Assembly: GCA_019419405.1 (NCBI GenBank)
Contig: DYAA01000166.1
Coordinates: 1 to 7,750 of the forward strand
DNA length: 7,750 nt
Direction of reading: 5' to 3'
From: Collinsella sp.
GTDB lineage: Bacteria; Actinomycetota; Coriobacteriia; Coriobacteriales; Coriobacteriaceae
Each line of letters begins with the position of its first letter. Position 1 is the first letter of the stretch. Under the pieces are notes generated by a model that worked only from the letters and a program-made list of their open reading frames with translations, made no database searches and was not told the DNA's origin. A program made the position numbers and the translations under genes. Of this stretch, positions 5,999-7,750 are shown one piece after another.

Positions 5999-7235
5999 TA
6001 ATATAGGTACGGTGCGGAAACTTCAATCCCGGGAACAGCTTGCTCGTAAGCTCGCAGAAATAGCCGTCCGTCATGCTCGCGATGTAATCCACCACCGCTT
6101 GATCCTTGTCGTCCTGCCAGGCATAGGTGCGATCGTAGTAGAAAAGCTGCCGCTCAATGCGAGAAATGTGGTGCTTAAAGATATACGAAGACTCGTCGCC
6201 TTCGTTTATATCCTGCAGGCAACGGTCGTAGAGCTTTTCGAAGGCCTCGCGCAGCTCCGCTTCGGAGTCGCCTTCAATGCCGCCCTTGCTATAGATCTTC
6301 TCGTAGTTCTCGCGCTTGGCTCGGCGGATCTCCTCAAACAGGTCCTCGCTCATCTCGATGCGTGGCTTACCATAGCTGTGCTCGACGATATCGATGGAGG
6401 CATGCGTAAGGATCCAGCTGTTGTATGCCCCGCCCAGGTCATCGTCAAAGGCGTCGGGTGACAGCAGACCCGCCGAAATGGCGTCTTGGCGATCGCGCCC
6501 CACGTAGGCAAGGATATCCGAGATGCGAACCACGCAGCCCTCGAGCGTCATGGGGCGCAGGTGCTCAATTGCGCTGTAACCTGTGGCAATGCAATCCTCA
6601 ACCGTAAGGTCGAACTGGTCAAAGGAGCTCATGTCCGAAAGCTCAAACACACGCTGTTCGTACTCACCGTTGTGGCATAGCACGCCGTCGAGCGTCTGGA
6701 GCGACACGTTGCGGCCGTACAGCGCGTCGAGCACGCGGACCGACTGCACGTTATGGAAAAAATAACGACCCGTGCGCTCGTGATAGATATCGTTGAGGAA
6801 TCGCTCACCGGCATGGCCAAAGGGCGTGTGGCCCAAGTCGTGGCCTAAGCCAATCGCCTCGATCAGATCGCAGTTGAGCCCCAGGGCACGTCCGATATCG
6901 CGCGCGATGCGCGAAACAAGCTGCACGTGCAGGCCGCGACGCGACAGGTCGTCGTTGCTGCGAAAACTAAAGACCTGCGTTTTGCCTGCATAACGGGTGT
7001 ATGCGGGCAGATGCAAAATCTTTTCGGTATCGCGCATAAATGCCGGACGCATGAGCGTGCCCACATCTGCGGCTCGATCGAAGCGTCGAATGACCTGGTC
7101 GTCACCACATCGATAGGGATTAACGACACCTGAGCCGCGGTCGGCGGCGATACGCCCGACCAACTCGGGCGACAACGCCGCGGGAATGCGATCCATACGC
7201 GCCTTAATGGCGGCTGTCTGTTGATTGGTTGCCAT
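5988..7235 (-). CDS. dgt: dGTPase-like dNTP triphosphohydrolase (HD domain)
   Basis: Enzymes of this family hydrolyse dGTP or other dNTPs to the deoxynucleoside and triphosphate, lowering dNTP pools in the cytoplasm. The 415-residue protein shows the N-terminal family segment FMRDTEKILHLPAYTRYAGK (66-85) leading into TQVF, then the HD metal site: His103 (GLHVQLVSRIAR), His132-Asp133 with His136 and His141 (GLGHDLGHTPFGHAGE), and Asp240 (RISDILAYVGRD). Length fits the single-domain dGTPase-like group. The start ATG 7235 is set by AAGGAG 6 bases upstream; the frame could extend to 7286 only through non-family residues overlapping the previous gene. The prepilin peptidase ends 31 bases upstream, so the two are probably co-transcribed. 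Nucleotide preference cannot be read from sequence. The 3' end carries a LexA-like palindrome serving rarA. Confidence 0.93.
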   Translation of the reverse strand: MATNQQTAAIKARMDRIPAALSPELVGRIAADRGSGVVNPYRCGDDQVIRRFDRAADVGTLMRPAFMRDTEKILHLPAYTRYAGKTQVFSFRSNDDLSRRGLHVQLVSRIARDIGRALGLNCDLIEAIGLGHDLGHTPFGHAGERFLNDIYHERTGRYFFHNVQSVRVLDALYGRNVSLQTLDGVLCHNGEYEQRVFELSDMSSFDQFDLTVEDCIATGYSAIEHLRPMTLEGCVVRISDILAYVGRDRQDAISAGLLSPDAFDDDLGGAYNSWILTHASIDIVEHSYGKPRIEMSEDLFEEIRRAKRENYEKIYSKGGIEGDSEAELREAFEKLYDRCLQDINEGDESSYIFKHHISRIERQLFYYDRTYAWQDDKDQAVVDYIASMTDGYFCELTSKLFPGLKFPHRTYINER

Positions 7236-7241
7236 GGCATG

Positions 7242-7247
7242 CTCCTT
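7242..7247 (-). promoter_or_regulatory. Ribosome binding site of the dNTPase gene
   Basis: AAGGAG on the minus strand, 6 bases before ATG 7235. It fixes the start and shortens the open frame by 17 codons compared with its longest form. Confidence 0.8.
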
Positions 7248-7266
7248 AAAAAGGGCGCGCAAACGG

Positions 7267-7689
7267 TTACAGCGTACTACCCACAACCTCGATTATGGCA
7301 AATATCGGCACCAAAAACGGCAGCAATGGCAGGGAGCGCGATTTTGCGATGAGACAGGCGGCGGCAAGGGCCAGGAGCGCAGCCGCAAACGCGACGATAC
7401 CACCCAAGGGATCGAAGGTACAAAGGGCAAAGAGCGCCTTGGCGTCCCCCATACCAATGCCGGGAGCGTGGCGAACACGACGCCAGAGCGACTCAGTAAG
7501 CATAAGGGCAAGGTAGGCGATGGCAGCAAGACCGGCATGGTCAAGCGCCGTGTTAACGCCCTTGTCGAGCCAAACGCCTGCAAACGCCGCCACCGCACAC
7601 GCGCCGGCAAGCTGATTGGGAAACCGTCGCTCACGGGCATCAATCGCCGCACCGGCAAAGATGCAAATCCAAAACGGAATATAGACCAT
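7267..7689 (-). CDS. Short type IV prepilin peptidase (A24 family)
   Basis: A24 aspartyl proteases cut the leader of prepilin-like proteins at the inner face of the membrane. This 140-residue protein is almost wholly hydrophobic, with about four to six membrane segments. The two catalytic aspartates are visible: Asp17 in AAIDARERRFPNQ (the usual D-x5-IPN type motif, here FPN) and Asp82 in the GxGD motif GMGDAK (79-84). It lacks the N-terminal methyltransferase and zinc domain of PilD, as do CpaA/TadV-like enzymes used for Flp/Tad pili or archaeal-type systems. ATG at 7689 follows AAGGAGG at a 6-base spacing. No pilin, ATPase or secretin gene lies in the window, so the substrate is unknown. 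It leads into the dNTPase gene with a 31-base gap, which looks like co-transcription without an obvious functional link. Confidence 0.88.
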   Translation of the reverse strand: MVYIPFWICIFAGAAIDARERRFPNQLAGACAVAAFAGVWLDKGVNTALDHAGLAAIAYLALMLTESLWRRVRHAPGIGMGDAKALFALCTFDPLGGIVAFAAALLALAAACLIAKSRSLPLLPFLVPIFAIIEVVGSTL

Positions 7690-7720
7690 CTAACACCTCC
7701 TTGGGCAGCAGCTCAAACGC

Positions 7721-7750
7721 AAAAACCACCACAAAGGTGCCTGTCCCCTT
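7721..7750. repeat. Probable dispersed repeat, cut by right edge
   Basis: The last 30 bases contain CCACCACAAAGG, then TGCCTGTCC, then CCTT at the edge. AAGG and CCTT form the beginning of an inverted repeat; if the next bases were TGTGGTGG the stem would be about 12 bases. The GGTGCCTGTCCCC core resembles short palindromic repeats I recall from Collinsella-like genomes, unverified. It sits just upstream of the prepilin peptidase RBS. No convincing gene end is seen here: all three minus-strand frames stay open at the edge, but only for a few codons of repeat sequence. Confidence 0.35.

Noticed and set aside
4809..6461. A 550-codon plus-strand open frame opposite rarA and the dNTPase
   Set aside because: It spans two well-supported minus-strand genes and the gap between them, has an Arg/His-rich composition with no domain, and is explained by codon bias in GC-rich DNA.
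7690..7750. C-terminal end of another minus-strand gene stopping at TAG 7690-7692
   Set aside because: The frame is open to the edge but only for about 19 codons of repeat-derived sequence; nothing shows it is coding.

Overview
The window looks like chromosomal DNA of a high-GC Gram-positive actinobacterium. I would guess class Coriobacteriia, near Collinsella. The evidence is GC-rich codon use, a sigma-B/F-type sigma factor with an RsbW-like partner, an AlaRS with a Cys-rich insert, and the gene neighbourhood. The genus is an inference from style, not proven. It is mostly ordinary chromosome, with seven genes on the minus strand and one small gene on the plus strand.

Layout, left to right. 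(1) 1-882, minus: the first 294 codons of alaS, running off the left edge. Its probable promoter (929-956) abuts a rho-independent terminator (955-984, minus) that would end leftward transcripts arriving from the next operon. (2) 1077-1316, plus: a small AT-richer gene for an unrecognised two-helix membrane protein, with its own RBS and a TATAAT box. (3) 1323-4482, minus: a tightly packed operon. In transcription order it encodes a DUF948-like membrane coiled-coil protein, a small RsbW-like protein with degenerate ATP-binding motifs, a SigB/SigF-type sigma factor and an AI-2E-family permease. Junctions are an 8-base overlap, a 1-base gap and an ATGA overlap. (4) 4578-5933, minus: rarA, an AAA+ ATPase of stalled replication forks. 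(5) 5988-7235, minus: an HD-domain dNTP triphosphohydrolase. (6) 7267-7689, minus: a short type IV prepilin peptidase. (7) 7721-7750: what looks like one arm of a dispersed repeat, cut by the window edge.

How the genes fit together. The 1323-4482 operon looks like an alternative-sigma module (sigma factor plus RsbW-like regulator) without the usual RsbV-type STAS partner, and whose RsbW-like protein appears to have lost its kinase motifs. A DUF948-like protein and a permease take the flanking places. rarA and the dNTPase are both linked to replication and nucleotide-pool maintenance. A perfect CGAAC-N4-GTTCG palindrome, the Gram-positive LexA-box core, spans the dNTPase stop codon exactly where the -35 region of rarA should lie, suggesting SOS control of rarA.

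The most interesting items are the degenerate anti-sigma protein in an RsbV-less operon, the candidate LexA box at rarA, the small membrane protein lying antisense to the operon's 3' transcript, and three helically phased CCCAAAG repeats upstream of the sigma operon. I saw no tRNA, rRNA, CRISPR array or transposase gene. No stretch longer than 300 bases lacks a gene.
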